Of a stretch of 64,000 nucleotides of DNA, positions 25,449 through 35,039 are shown one piece after another. The DNA is from a bacterium HR40 (GTDB lineage: Bacteria > Pseudomonadota > Alphaproteobacteria > Geminicoccales > Geminicoccaceae). The notes below the pieces were generated by a model, which saw only the letters and a program-made list of their open reading frames with translations, ran no database searches and was not told the origin of the DNA. How positions within the stretch are numbered: position 1 is the stretch's first letter; each line of letters starts with the position of its first letter. The stretch covers positions 675,899 to 739,898 of the forward strand of contig BEIQ01000001.1 in the NCBI GenBank assembly GCA_002898275.1, written 5' to 3'. A program made the translations under genes and the position numbers.

Positions 25449-27221
25449 ATGTCCGACCGGAGCGACGCGGCGGCTCCCGAGCTCGAAGAGCTCGCACAAC
25501 GCGCATGGAGGCTCTTCGGCATGCTCGCCGCTCGCCTTCCGGCCGAGGACGGCCTGCGCATTCCCGATCCCGACGACATTCGCGAGACCTTTGCCAAGGC
25601 CTGGCAGCTGATCCTCGCACGCGAACCGCAGCGGCTCGTCGTCTTCGCGACGCACTGGCTCGCCCTCGTCGCACGCCTCCATCTCTACGCGGCCGAGCGG
25701 AACCGGGGCGGCGCGCCCGAGCCGGTGGTGGAAGACGATCCGACCGATCGACGGTTTGCCGACGACGCCTGGCGGCAGATCCCGTTCTTCGACGTCCTGC
25801 GCCAGGGCTACCGCGGCTTCGCCGCGGCGATGCGGGCCCTTTTCGCGGACGTGGCGGATCTCGACCCCGCCACTCGCCGCAAGCTCGACTTCTATTTGCG
25901 GCTATGGCTTCACGCGATCGCCCCGAGCAACTTTCCCCACACCAATCCCGTGGTGCTGCGGCACGCGGCCGAAAGCCAGGGGGCCAGTCTGCGGCGCGGC
26001 CTCGCCCATTTTCTGGACGATCTCGAGCGCGGCGGGGGGCGGCTCGCGATTCGCACGACGCGCGACGAACTGTTCGAGCTCGGGCGCGATCTCGCCACCA
26101 CCCCGGGCAAAGTGATCTTCAGAAATGACCTGATGGAGCTCATCCAGTATCGACCGGCAACGGAGCAGGTGTACCGTCGGCCTCTTTTGATAGTTCCGCC
26201 ATGGATCAATAAGTATTACATTCTCGATCTCCGTCCTCGCAACAGTTTCGTTCGCTTCGCCGTCGAGCAAGGATTTACCGTTTTCCTCATTTCTTGGCGC
26301 AATCCCGACGCCTCGATGGCCCATAAGTCCTTCGAGGACTATCTAGCCGACGGTCCGCTCGCAGCCCTCGATACCATCGTCCGCCAGACGGGCGAGCGGG
26401 TCACCAATGTTCTGGGCTATTGCATCGGCGGCACGCTCACTGCCTGCCTCCTCGCCTGGCTTGCCGCACGCGGCGAGAGACGGGTCGGTTGTGCGACCTT
26501 CCTCACCACCATGACGGATTTCGCCGAGCCTGGCGATCTCGGGGTGTTCATCGACGACAAACAGTTGGCGCGGCTCGAGCGCTACATGCAACGGCATGGA
26601 TATCTCGATGCGGCCTGGATGCAAACGGTGTTCAGCCTGCTCCGCGACAACGACCTCGTTTGGACATTCGTCGTCAACAACTATCTTCTCGGGCGCGAAC
26701 CACCTCCTTTCGACCTGCTGTTCTGGAATGCCGACGGGACTCGCATGCCGGCGATGATGCACAGCTTCTACTTGCGTCGGTTCTATCTCGAGAACCGGCT
26801 CGTCGAACCGGGTGGCATACGACTTTTGGGCGAGCCGATCGACCTCGGACGCATCCGCATTCCCTGTTACTTTCTTTCCACCCGCGACGACCACATCGCG
26901 CCCTGGCGGAGCACCTATGCCGGGGCGCGCCGGTTCGGCGGGCCGGTGCGCTTCGTACTGGGCGCCTCCGGCCACATCGCCGGCGTGGTCAATCCGCCGG
27001 GCTCTGGCAAATATGGATACTGGACGCATGGGCGCCGGCCGGTGGATCCCGATGCCTTTCTCGCGCGCGCCCGCTGGCAGCCGGGCTCGTGGTGGCCGGA
27101 CTGGGCACAATGGCTGGCACGCCGCAGCGGAGCCCGGATTCCCGCGCGCGATCCCGAGACCGGCAGACTGCCACCCCTCGGCGACGCTCCCGGCGACTAT
27201 GTGCGGGTGCGCGCCACATGA
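25449..27221 (+). CDS. phaC: Class I poly(3-hydroxyalkanoate) synthase
   Basis: PhaC (590 residues) polymerises hydroxyacyl-CoA into storage polyester granules. The lipase-like box is GYCIGGT with the nucleophile Cys325. Other hallmarks are RPLLIVPPWINKYYILDL, FLISWRNPD, the Asp in CYFLSTRDDHIAPW and the His in GASGHIAGVVNPPG. The length fits class I enzymes that need no PhaE or PhaR partner. No phaA, phaB or phasin gene is adjacent. A terminator-like hairpin follows 145 bp after the stop. Confidence 0.97.
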   Translation: MSDRSDAAAPELEELAQRAWRLFGMLAARLPAEDGLRIPDPDDIRETFAKAWQLILAREPQRLVVFATHWLALVARLHLYAAERNRGGAPEPVVEDDPTDRRFADDAWRQIPFFDVLRQGYRGFAAAMRALFADVADLDPATRRKLDFYLRLWLHAIAPSNFPHTNPVVLRHAAESQGASLRRGLAHFLDDLERGGGRLAIRTTRDELFELGRDLATTPGKVIFRNDLMELIQYRPATEQVYRRPLLIVPPWINKYYILDLRPRNSFVRFAVEQGFTVFLISWRNPDASMAHKSFEDYLADGPLAALDTIVRQTGERVTNVLGYCIGGTLTACLLAWLAARGERRVGCATFLTTMTDFAEPGDLGVFIDDKQLARLERYMQRHGYLDAAWMQTVFSLLRDNDLVWTFVVNNYLLGREPPPFDLLFWNADGTRMPAMMHSFYLRRFYLENRLVEPGGIRLLGEPIDLGRIRIPCYFLSTRDDHIAPWRSTYAGARRFGGPVRFVLGASGHIAGVVNPPGSGKYGYWTHGRRPVDPDAFLARARWQPGSWWPDWAQWLARRSGARIPARDPETGRLPPLGDAPGDYVRVRAT

Positions 27222-27365
27222 GAGGCTGGCGGGCTCGGGGGAATAAGGAGGGTCCGCGGACGTCCAATGATCGTCCGGACGATCCGCGCTCGCGGCCGGA
27301 ATCTGGGATCGTCGCCGCCGCGAAAGCGCGATGGCCCGGACGCTCGTTTACCGCCCAACTGCCTT

Positions 27366-27392
27366 GCTCCGCCGGAACTCGTCCGGCGGAGC
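27366..27392 (+). terminator. Perfect 11-bp hairpin after phaC
   Basis: GCTCCGCCGGA and TCCGGCGGAGC pair perfectly around the 5-base loop ACTCG, followed by GCCTTTGT. The T-run is short, but the stem is strong and isolated. It probably ends phaC transcription before the sigma factor gene, or acts as an attenuator in that gene's leader. Confidence 0.6.
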
Positions 27393-27441
27393 GCCTTTGT
27401 CGTGCCCATGGGTGTGCGCGCTGCCTGCAGGAGGTCATCCC

Positions 27442-28035
27442 GTGACGTCCGATCGGCATCTCCGGCCGCGACTGGTGGATGAGGAAGCGGAGGGGACGGG
27501 AAACGATGCCGGGGCGGATGGGAGACCCCCGGTCGCCGACGCCACGGTGCTGCAGCACATCGCCGCCTTGCGCCGCTATGCCATGCTGCTCGTGGGCGAT
27601 CCGCACGACGCCGACGACTTGGTGCAAGAAACCCTTGCCCGGGTGATCGTACATCTGAGAGCCTTTCGACCGGTGCGCGACCTCCGCGCGTACCTTTATG
27701 CAACAATGCACAATCTTTTCGTCGACGGGCATCGCAGACAACGGAACAACGCCCATGATGTGGACGTCGACGATCTGGTCGATCGGTTGGTGGAGCCGGC
27801 CAGTCAGCTAGATCGGCTCGAGCTGCGGGATCTGGTGCGGGCGCTGCAGCGCATTCCGGCGGAGCAGAGGGAGGTCGTGCTGCTCGTGGGCTATGAGGGG
27901 CTCTCCTACAGCGATGCGGCGCGCATCCTCGGCATACCGATCGGAACCGTCATGTCGCGACTGTCGCGCGGACGGGAAGCGCTGCGACGTCTGACACATC
28001 GGGGAACATCGTCGAGACTGCGGGTGGTGAAGTGA
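27442..28035 (+). CDS. ECF-type RNA polymerase sigma factor
   Basis: This 197-residue protein has sigma region 2 (HIAALRRYAMLLVGDPHDADDLVQETLARV, with RAYLYATMHNLFVD for -10 recognition) and region 4 (RIPAEQREVVLLVGYEGLSYSDAARILGI, then GTVMSRLSRGREALRR). The first 30 residues are a non-conserved acidic extension. The GTG at 27442 is supported by AGGAGG seven bases upstream. The anti-sigma gene starts one base after its stop. The stimulus is unknown. Confidence 0.94.
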   Translation: MTSDRHLRPRLVDEEAEGTGNDAGADGRPPVADATVLQHIAALRRYAMLLVGDPHDADDLVQETLARVIVHLRAFRPVRDLRAYLYATMHNLFVDGHRRQRNNAHDVDVDDLVDRLVEPASQLDRLELRDLVRALQRIPAEQREVVLLVGYEGLSYSDAARILGIPIGTVMSRLSRGREALRRLTHRGTSSRLRVVK

Positions 28036-28036
28036 C

Positions 28037-28972
28037 ATGTTCGGATGGTTGTCCGGTATGGGCCGGACGGTGGGCGAGAACGAACTGCAGGCCTATGTCG
28101 ACGGCAGGCTGTCCGAGCGCCGTCGGCGTCGGGTCGAGGCCCATCTCGCGCAGCATCCGGAAGACGCCGCCAGGCTCGCCGACTATGGGCGACAGCTAGA
28201 CCTGTTGCGCGGATTGCGCGAGCAGCCGGCGGACTTCCGCCACACTTTCCTGTGCTACGAGCTGGTGCGGGCCTTCGACCGCCAGTTGCGGCAGCGTCGC
28301 CGGCGCCAGCGGCTCGTCGCCGCGGCGGCCGTCCTCCTCCTGGGCTCGGTGGCGACAGCCGCCACCTTCCTCGCCCGGCTGCCGGGCGATCTGCCACCCG
28401 GCCACCGCAGCGAGGAAGAGCGAGCCTGGTTGTTCCATCCGAGCCTCATGAGCGAGCTGCCCTCGGCCGGCGAAGCGGAAACGGTGGGGTGGCTCAGGGC
28501 TCGGCTCGGCCATCGGGTGCTCAAACGCCCCGATCTCGAGGCCTTGGGCTTGCGCTATGTCTCGGGTGTGGTCCTGCACGACTCCGAGCCGCCGGTCGTG
28601 CGCTTCGCCTACGAGGACGAGCTCGGCAAGCGGCTGTTCGTCTATGTGGCGGTCCTGGTGGGCCATGCCGAGGGCGCGTTCGGTGTGGTGCCGGAGGGCT
28701 ATGTGTCGCTGCAGTTCCGGCGCGGACCGGTGGTTTTTGCCCTCGTCGCCCCTTCCGACAGCCCGCAACTCACGGCAGCCATGGAGATGGTGAGCGCCGC
28801 CCTGATCGAGGAGCCAGTCGCCGACAGCGCTGTGGCCGGGTCTCAGACAGCGCCCGCTGCGCTCGCCGATCGGTTGGCACGGGCAGCGGCCGGTTCCGAC
28901 GCGCCCTCGGTCGCCGCTCCCGCCGGCACGGCGACGCCGTCGGCAGCGGCGTCCACCACCGATCCTCTCTGA
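28037..28972 (+). CDS. Membrane anti-sigma factor
   Basis: The protein (311 residues) begins with the short helical anti-sigma domain ([34 protein letters not shown]) typical of COG5662 proteins. It lacks the HxxxCxxC zinc motif. One membrane helix spans about 93-112, followed by a periplasmic domain of about 150 residues and an Ala/Pro/Thr-rich tail. The cognate sigma factor lies directly upstream. The 3' 130 bp overlap the end of tsaD on the other strand. Confidence 0.9.
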   Translation: MFGWLSGMGRTVGENELQAYVDGRLSERRRRRVEAHLAQHPEDAARLADYGRQLDLLRGLREQPADFRHTFLCYELVRAFDRQLRQRRRRQRLVAAAAVLLLGSVATAATFLARLPGDLPPGHRSEEERAWLFHPSLMSELPSAGEAETVGWLRARLGHRVLKRPDLEALGLRYVSGVVLHDSEPPVVRFAYEDELGKRLFVYVAVLVGHAEGAFGVVPEGYVSLQFRRGPVVFALVAPSDSPQLTAAMEMVSAALIEEPVADSAVAGSQTAPAALADRLARAAAGSDAPSVAAPAGTATPSAAASTTDPL

Positions 28973-30042
28973 TCCGCGGGAGCCCTCCTCGACGCCTCGT
29001 CTTCCTCCTCGCCTCTCGCGAGAGGCCAGCGGGTACGCACGAGCGGTGTCGAATCCGTGGCCATGCCGCGGCCCAACCGTTCGATCGCGGCCCACGCCAC
29101 CATCACCGCATTGTCGGTGCACAAGTGCGGCGGTGGCACCACGAGCCGGACCGCTTCCTCTTGCGCGAGCCGTGCGAGCGCCGAGCGGATGGCACGATTG
29201 GCGGCCACCCCTCCGGCCACGACCAAGGCGGCCGGTCCCGACCGACCCTCGCGGAACAGCCGGAGGGCGTTGCGAGTGCGGTCGACGAGGCTCGCGCACA
29301 CCGCCGCCTGGAAGGAGGCGCAGAGATCGGCAACGCGCGACGGATCGAGGCGTTCTCGGCCGAGCGAGAGGATCTGCTGGCGGACCGCCGTCTTGAGCCC
29401 GGAGAAAGAGAAATCGCAGCCCGGCCGACCGACGAACGGCCGCGGCAGCGAGAACCGCTCGGGATCGCCGCGAGCTGCCATGCGCTCGACCGCCGGTCCG
29501 CCGGGAAAGCCAAGGCCCAACATTTTCGCCACTTTATCGAAGGCCTCGCCGACCGCGTCATCGACGGTGCCGCCGAGCCTTCGGTAGCGACCGACATCTT
29601 CGACCACGACGAGCTGGCAGTGCCCGCCGGACACGAGCAACAGCAAGTAGGGGAAGGGGAGGGCATGGGTGAGGCGAGCGGTGAGGGCGTGCGCCTCGAG
29701 ATGATTGACGGCGACGAGCGGCAGGCCGTGTACCGTGGCCAGGGCCTGAGCGGTCACCACACCGACGAGCAGCCCCCCGGCCAGACCGGGGCCGGCGGTC
29801 ACCGCCACCGCATCGAGATCGGCCAGGGAGCAGGAGGCCTTCTCGAGCGCGCGGGCCACGATTCGGTCGAGCCGCGAAATATGGGCTCGGGCTGCCAGCT
29901 CGGGCACGACGCCCCCGAAGCGGGCATGCTCGTCGAGCTGCGAATGCACGATATCGGCGAGCACCGCGCGGTCGTCGCGCACCACCGCGGCAGCGGTCTC
30001 GTCGCAGCTGGTCTCGATCCCCAGAACGCACAATGCGGCCAC
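28843..30042 (-). CDS. tsaD: tRNA N6-adenosine threonylcarbamoyltransferase TsaD
   Basis: TsaD transfers threonylcarbamoyl to A37 of ANN-decoding tRNAs. Signatures are [14 protein letters not shown] (N terminus), the metal site [31 protein letters not shown] and [13 protein letters not shown] with [16 protein letters not shown]. Usual members end near TRWPL; here a charged, Ala-rich C-terminal tail of about 55 residues follows, encoded opposite the end of the anti-sigma gene. The start is GTG 30042. It is divergent from hemC. Confidence 0.96.
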   Translation of the reverse strand: MAALCVLGIETSCDETAAAVVRDDRAVLADIVHSQLDEHARFGGVVPELAARAHISRLDRIVARALEKASCSLADLDAVAVTAGPGLAGGLLVGVVTAQALATVHGLPLVAVNHLEAHALTARLTHALPFPYLLLLVSGGHCQLVVVEDVGRYRRLGGTVDDAVGEAFDKVAKMLGLGFPGGPAVERMAARGDPERFSLPRPFVGRPGCDFSFSGLKTAVRQQILSLGRERLDPSRVADLCASFQAAVCASLVDRTRNALRLFREGRSGPAALVVAGGVAANRAIRSALARLAQEEAVRLVVPPPHLCTDNAVMVAWAAIERLGRGMATDSTPLVRTRWPLARGEEEDEASRRAPADQRGSVVDAAADGVAVPAGAATEGASEPAAARANRSASAAGAV

Positions 30043-30106
30043 CGTGGCCCCTCGTCCTCGGCTCTGCTACACCCTCCGGGGGCGATATGGAGCGGGAGCA
30101 GAGCCA

Positions 30107-31027
30107 GTGAAGAAGTCGGCTCGGATCGTGATCGGTAGCCGCGGCTCGCCGCTCGCTCTGGCCCAGGCACGGATGGTGCGCGAGGCGTTGGCCGCCACCG
30201 TGCCTGGGCTCGCGGCCGAGGATGCGATCGCGATCGAGGTGATCCACACGACCGGAGACCGCTTCCTCGACCGCCCGCTAGCGGCGATCGGCGGCAAGGG
30301 ACTGTTCACCAAAGAGATCGAGGAGGCGTTGTTGGCGCAGCGCATCGATCTCGCCGTACACTCCCTGAAGGACATGCCGACCCGTCTGCCGGAGGGGCTC
30401 GTGATCGGCGCCTGTCTGCCGCGGGCGGATGTGCGCGACGCCCTGATCGGCCGGCCAGCAGTCGGGATCGCCGATCTGCCCCAGGGGGCGGTGGTCGGCA
30501 CGGCCTCGCTGCGCCGCGCCGCCCAGCTCCTCGCCCGGCGGCCGGATCTCCGCATCGTGCCGCTCCGCGGCAATGTCCACACGCGGCTGCGCAAGGTGTG
30601 GGAGGGGGAGGTCACGGCCACGCTGCTTGCAGCCGCCGGTCTCGATCGGCTCGGCCTCTTGGGGGAGGCCTCGGTCATCCTGTCGGTGGACGAGATGTTG
30701 CCAGCGGTGGGTCAAGGAGCCATCGGTGTCGAATGCCGCGCCGACGATGCCGAGACTCTGGACATGCTCGCTCTCCTCGACCATGTGCCCACCAGGCAGG
30801 CCGTCGAGGTGGAGCGAGCGTTTCTCGCTCGCCTCGAGGGATCGTGCCGGACCCCGATCGCCGCGCTGTGCACGATCGCGGACGGCGAAGCGCATTTGCG
30901 GGGCCTCGTGGCGAGTCCGGACGGCCGCTTTCTCTTGCGGATCGACCGCCGCGTCTCGCTGCGCGAGGCGGTCGGCGCGGCGGAGGAAGCGGCGGACCGT
31001 CTCCGTCGGTCCGTGCCGCCTGTCTGA
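30107..31027 (+). CDS. hemC: Porphobilinogen deaminase (hydroxymethylbilane synthase)
   Basis: HemC (306 residues) assembles four porphobilinogens into hydroxymethylbilane. Cys247 in LEGSCRTPIA carries the dipyrromethane cofactor. IGSRGSPLALAQA, KGLFTKEIEEALL, DLAVHSLKDMPT and RRAAQLLARRPDL are family signatures. The GTG at 30107 gives the standard N terminus and has GGGAG upstream. It is the first gene of hemC-hemD-mic60-hemY. Confidence 0.97.
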   Translation: MKKSARIVIGSRGSPLALAQARMVREALAATVPGLAAEDAIAIEVIHTTGDRFLDRPLAAIGGKGLFTKEIEEALLAQRIDLAVHSLKDMPTRLPEGLVIGACLPRADVRDALIGRPAVGIADLPQGAVVGTASLRRAAQLLARRPDLRIVPLRGNVHTRLRKVWEGEVTATLLAAAGLDRLGLLGEASVILSVDEMLPAVGQGAIGVECRADDAETLDMLALLDHVPTRQAVEVERAFLARLEGSCRTPIAALCTIADGEAHLRGLVASPDGRFLLRIDRRVSLREAVGAAEEAADRLRRSVPPV

Positions 31028-31069
31028 TCGGGCCTCCAAACGCGCTGATGGCAGGAGCAGATCCGTCGG

Positions 31070-31804
31070 ATGGCCGAGCAGATCTCGCGCAAGAAATGGA
31101 TCCTCATCACGCGGGCGCGCGAGCAAGCGGAGGAAACGGCGCGCGAACTCCGGGCCCGCGGCTTTCTCACTCTCGTCGATCCGGTCTTCGAGGTCCGTCG
31201 CGTGCCCTTTGCTGCGCCACCGCCGGCCGAGGTCCAGGCCGTGGTATTGACGAGCGCCAATGCCGCCTACGCTCTCGGTCGCGAGTTCCTGGACAAGCCG
31301 GTGTTCGCGGTCGGCGAGGCGACGGCGCGCGCTGCCCAAGCGCGGGGCGCTTTCCATTTGCGCATCAGCGGCGGCGGATGGCAGGAGCTCGCCGAGCGCA
31401 TCGTGCGCGAGCTCGCTCCCGCAGGCGGACGGGTGCTCCACTTCTCGGGTCGCGAGGTGCGAGGAGAGCTCGCCTCGGTCCTCGAAGAGCGGGGCTTCCG
31501 TTACGAACGCGTGGTCGTGTACGAGACCGCACCGCGGGAGGAGATCGGTTCGCGCACTCGCCATGCCCTTTCGCGCCGGGCGATCGGGGCCATTCTGCTG
31601 TTCTCGCCACGCACCGCGGCGACCTTCGCGCGGCTGGTCCGTGCGGCCGGTCTCGAGAGCCGGCTCGAGGGCATTGTCTGCCTTTGCTTGAGCGAAGCCG
31701 TGGCGGAGGAGGTGGACGAGCTGCCAGGGCTCGAGGTGGTGGTGGCGCCCGAACGCGACCAAAGGGCGCTCATCGCCCAACTTGAAGAGCTGGCCGCGAG
31801 CTGA
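31070..31804 (+). CDS. hemD: Uroporphyrinogen-III synthase
   Basis: HemD (244 residues) cyclises and inverts ring D of hydroxymethylbilane. The sequence shows the expected two-domain pattern: ILITRAREQAEETARELRARGF, VVLTSANAAYALG, FAVGEATARAAQARG, RVLHFSGREVRGELA, YERVVVYETAP and ILLFSPRTAATFARLV. Sequence conservation is low in this family, but position directly after hemC settles the call. Confidence 0.93.
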   Translation: MAEQISRKKWILITRAREQAEETARELRARGFLTLVDPVFEVRRVPFAAPPPAEVQAVVLTSANAAYALGREFLDKPVFAVGEATARAAQARGAFHLRISGGGWQELAERIVRELAPAGGRVLHFSGREVRGELASVLEERGFRYERVVVYETAPREEIGSRTRHALSRRAIGAILLFSPRTAATFARLVRAAGLESRLEGIVCLCLSEAVAEEVDELPGLEVVVAPERDQRALIAQLEELAAS

Positions 31805-31886
31805 TAGCCCGGACGCCTGGAGTACGGCGTTCGGCGCGAGCGCCGGAACGGACCTGCTGTCTCTTGCCTTTGGGAGATCGTCCTCC

Positions 31887-33395
31887 ATGAGCCGCAGGCC
31901 TGGAAGCGGCGAACCGGACAAAGCCCCATCCGCCAGCGATGGGCGGCCGAGCGAGCCGACAGCGGATGGCGGGGACGAGGAAACGATGCGGGCGACACCC
32001 GCCGACGGCGCAGCGACAGCGAACTTCCCGGAGGAGCCGGAGGTCGCCGCGGGCGGAGCCCGACCGAAGGCGGTGCCCAGCGCCGCGGGCGATCGCCGCG
32101 ACCTCCGGCGCCGGCGCCTTTCGCCATGGTTCGCGGCGCTGATGGCCGGGCTCATCGGCGGTGCGGCGGGAAGCGCCGCTTGGCTGTCGCTCGGGCCTGT
32201 CCGTTCCCTCGATCCGCAGCTCCAGCTACGGTTGGAGGAGCTGGAACGGGGACTTCTCGGCCTGAACCAGGGATTGCAGGCCCGCGAACAGGAATCGAGC
32301 GACCTGCGGACGGCGTTCGCTGCCGCGCGTGCGGAGATGCGGCAAGAGCTTGCCAGTCTCGCCGACCGGCTCGCCGCTCTCGAAGAGGAGCTGCGGACCG
32401 TCAGGGGACTGCATGCGACCGTAGGACAGCAAACCAGCCATATCGAAGAGCTGCGCCGCCAGCTCGCCGAGCTCGACCGGCGCCTCGCGGATCGCGGCGG
32501 GGCTGCGGCCGCCGGAGCGCACGATCCATGGCGGAGTACCGTCGAAGGGTCTCTCGCCGCGCTGCGCCAGGGTTTGGAGGAGCTCGAGCGGAGGGTGGCG
32601 GCGATCGCGACCTCCCTTGCCGGCGTCACCGCGGAGATGGGCAAAGGCGGGCACGAGGTCGTCGCCGCGCTCGAATCTCAGCTAGCGGGTCTCGTGGAGC
32701 GCACCCGCGCCCTCGAACAGTCGCTGTCGGCTCTGCGGGTCGACCAGGAAGAGCAGGCGAGGCGATTGACCTCCGAGCTCGAGACTAAGGTAGTCGCCCT
32801 CCGGCAGGAGCTCGAGACACGGGCCAAGGCCTTCGGCGGCGAGCTGTCGGCGTTGCGCGCGAGCCGCGCGCGAGAATTCGCCGTGGCCCTCGCCATGGCC
32901 GAGCTCGCGGCTGCGGCCGTCGAGGGCAAGCCCTATGCGGACGCCCTCCGTCTTCTCGAGTCGGTCGCCGACGATCCCGCGATTGCCGAGGCGGTAAGCC
33001 AGCTTGGGCCCTTCGCCGCGACGGGGATCCCGACCCCAGCCGACCTCCTCCAGCGCCTCGAGGACCTGGCGCCGGCGATGACCGCCAACCCCGCTCCGCC
33101 GTCCGACGATCTGCTGGCCCGCACCCGCGACAACCTTTCCCGGCTGATCGTCATTCGTCGACTGGACGAGGCGCCGGCGGCAGATCAAAGGGCGATCGAG
33201 ACGGCCCGGCAGAAGCTCGCCCGCGGAGACCTCGAGGGAGCGGAGGCCGCCCTCCGCCCGCTCGCCGAATCGGGCGATAGCGCTGCCCGGGAGTGGATCG
33301 AGCTCGCCCGTGCGCGAAGGAACGCTCTCGAGCAGCTCTCGCGGCTGGCGACGGCTACCCGTGCTCGACTGGCTGCCAGCGTGCCAAACGGCTGA
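31887..33395 (+). CDS. Mitofilin/Mic60-like inner-membrane protein
   Basis: The protein (502 residues) has a disordered acidic N terminus, one membrane helix (about 81-102, SPWFAALMAGLIGGAAGSAAWL), a long periplasmic coiled coil (about 112-340) and a C-terminal helical domain with AVALAMAELAAAAVEGKPYADAL and a final ALRPLAESGDSAAREW segment. This layout and its place between hemD and hemY match alphaproteobacterial Mic60 (COG4223), the ancestor of the mitochondrial cristae-junction protein. It probably shapes inner-membrane folds or contacts the outer membrane. Confidence 0.85.
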   Translation: MSRRPGSGEPDKAPSASDGRPSEPTADGGDEETMRATPADGAATANFPEEPEVAAGGARPKAVPSAAGDRRDLRRRRLSPWFAALMAGLIGGAAGSAAWLSLGPVRSLDPQLQLRLEELERGLLGLNQGLQAREQESSDLRTAFAAARAEMRQELASLADRLAALEEELRTVRGLHATVGQQTSHIEELRRQLAELDRRLADRGGAAAAGAHDPWRSTVEGSLAALRQGLEELERRVAAIATSLAGVTAEMGKGGHEVVAALESQLAGLVERTRALEQSLSALRVDQEEQARRLTSELETKVVALRQELETRAKAFGGELSALRASRAREFAVALAMAELAAAAVEGKPYADALRLLESVADDPAIAEAVSQLGPFAATGIPTPADLLQRLEDLAPAMTANPAPPSDDLLARTRDNLSRLIVIRRLDEAPAADQRAIETARQKLARGDLEGAEAALRPLAESGDSAAREWIELARARRNALEQLSRLATATRARLAASVPNG

Positions 33396-33409
33396 TCGGA
33401 TTTTCCACG

Positions 33410-34924
33410 ATGCTGAAGCTCTTGCTGTTCCTCTTGTTGGCTGCCGTCCTCGCGCACGGGGCGAGCTGGCTCGCGGATCATCCAGGCCTCGTCGTCGTCG
33501 AATGGTTGAACTGGCGGATCGAGACCAGCGTCGGCATCCTCGTAGCCGCGAGCCTCCTACTCGTAGCGCTGGCGATTCTGCTGTTCGAGATGCTCCGTTG
33601 GCTCGTCGGATGGCCACGCCGGATGCGCGAGCGGCGCCAGGTCGACCGTGTGCTGCGGGGCTATCGGGCGCTCACCCACGGACTCGTAGCGGCAGCGGCC
33701 GGAGATCCCGCGGCAGCCCGGCTGTTCGCCAAACAGGCGACGCGGCTGCTCGCCGGGCACGAGCCGGGTCTGCATCTGCTCGCCGCCCAGCGCGCCCAGC
33801 TCGAGGGCGAAGAGGAGACGGCGCTGCGCGAGTTCCGCGCCATGCTCCGGGAACCGGAGACCGAGCTCTTGGGTCTGCGCGGCCTTCTGGCCTATGCCGT
33901 CAAAGCCGGCAATCTCGAGGAAGCGCTCGATCTCGCCCGCCGAGCTTATCGACGCAATCCCACCACTCCTTGGGTGCTCGTGACCTTCTTTGATTTGCTG
34001 ACACGCCAGGGGGCGTGGCAGGAAGCGCTGGGCGTGCTCAACCAGCTCGCCGACCTGAGGCTGGTCGATGCCGCAGCAGCTCGTCGCCGCCGCGCGATTC
34101 TCCACGCGATGATGGCGGAAGAGGCGGAGCGCGCCAACCGGGTGGCGGAGGCGGCGACTCTCCTCCGGCGTGCCTTCAAGCTCGCACCCGACTTCGCTCC
34201 GGTGGCCGTGCGCTACGCCCGGCTCGCCGCGGCGACGAACCGGTCGCGGCTCGCTCGCCGCGTGCTCGAGCGGAGCTGGAAGAGGGAGCCGCATCCGGAC
34301 GTCGCCCGCGCCTATATGGAGCTATGGCCGGCTCGCTCGCCGCTCGAGCGGGTGCGAGCGGCCTCTCGCCTGCGCACCCTCAAGCCCTTCGATCCGCTCG
34401 CCTATGTGGTGCTGGCCGAGACGGAAATGATGGCGGGTGCGTGGGATGCCGCCCGCCACGCGTTGCAGCGCGCCGAGCAGCTGCAGCCGACGGCGCGCGT
34501 GTTCCGCGTGCGTGCGGAACTCGAACGGCTGGCCGGGGCTCCCCGCGAGGTGGTCGAGAGCTGGCTCCAGAAGGCCCTCGAGGCGCCTGCCGATCGGGCG
34601 TGGGTGTGCGAGGATACCGGCGAGGTCGTGGCCGAGTGGCAGCCGTTCGGCGTGAGCGGCCGCTTCGACGCGGTGCAATGGACGGTGCCACCCAAGGTCG
34701 CCCGGCTCGCTCCGGGCGAGACGCCGGCGAGCTTCGTCGTCCACGTGCCGGGTCCCGCCAGTCGCGAGATCGTCCCGGTGAGGGAGGCGGCTCCGCCCGC
34801 CGCTGACGGCGCGGCGGTGCCAGCGAGCAAACGCGACGACCATCGGGCAGCGCCACAGGCCAGCTCGAGCGAATCCGAGAGCGACGAAGAACGAATCGCC
34901 CGACTCGCGCGTTCTGCCGCGTGA
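33410..34924 (+). CDS. hemY: HemY-type TPR membrane protein
   Basis: This is the heme-operon HemY (504 residues), not protoporphyrinogen oxidase. Two membrane helices lie at about 3-20 and 40-62. GLVVVEWLNWRIETSVG between them is typical. The remainder is a tetratricopeptide-like helical solenoid (AVKAGNLEEALDLARRAYRRNP, ATLLRRAFKLAPDFAPVAVRYARL) and a terminal WVCEDTGEVVAEWQPF motif that could bind metal. Its exact role in heme synthesis is unknown. It follows mic60 by 14 bp. Confidence 0.92.
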   Translation: MLKLLLFLLLAAVLAHGASWLADHPGLVVVEWLNWRIETSVGILVAASLLLVALAILLFEMLRWLVGWPRRMRERRQVDRVLRGYRALTHGLVAAAAGDPAAARLFAKQATRLLAGHEPGLHLLAAQRAQLEGEEETALREFRAMLREPETELLGLRGLLAYAVKAGNLEEALDLARRAYRRNPTTPWVLVTFFDLLTRQGAWQEALGVLNQLADLRLVDAAAARRRRAILHAMMAEEAERANRVAEAATLLRRAFKLAPDFAPVAVRYARLAAATNRSRLARRVLERSWKREPHPDVARAYMELWPARSPLERVRAASRLRTLKPFDPLAYVVLAETEMMAGAWDAARHALQRAEQLQPTARVFRVRAELERLAGAPREVVESWLQKALEAPADRAWVCEDTGEVVAEWQPFGVSGRFDAVQWTVPPKVARLAPGETPASFVVHVPGPASREIVPVREAAPPAADGAAVPASKRDDHRAAPQASSSESESDEERIARLARSAA

Positions 34925-35039
34925 ATCCGCCGCCACGGTAGCTCGGTTGCGAGCGCGCGGCCGACGTGCCAGTATGGCGTCGCCGTGGCAGGAGGCCGGG
35001 TTCGACATCAACTCGGCCGACATCGCCGGGAGCGGGACC

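Noticed and set aside
33410-34924. Reading hemY as protoporphyrinogen oxidase
   Set aside because: The protein has two membrane helices and TPR repeats with no FAD-binding motif, so it is the HemY of the hemCD operon, not the oxidase of the same name.
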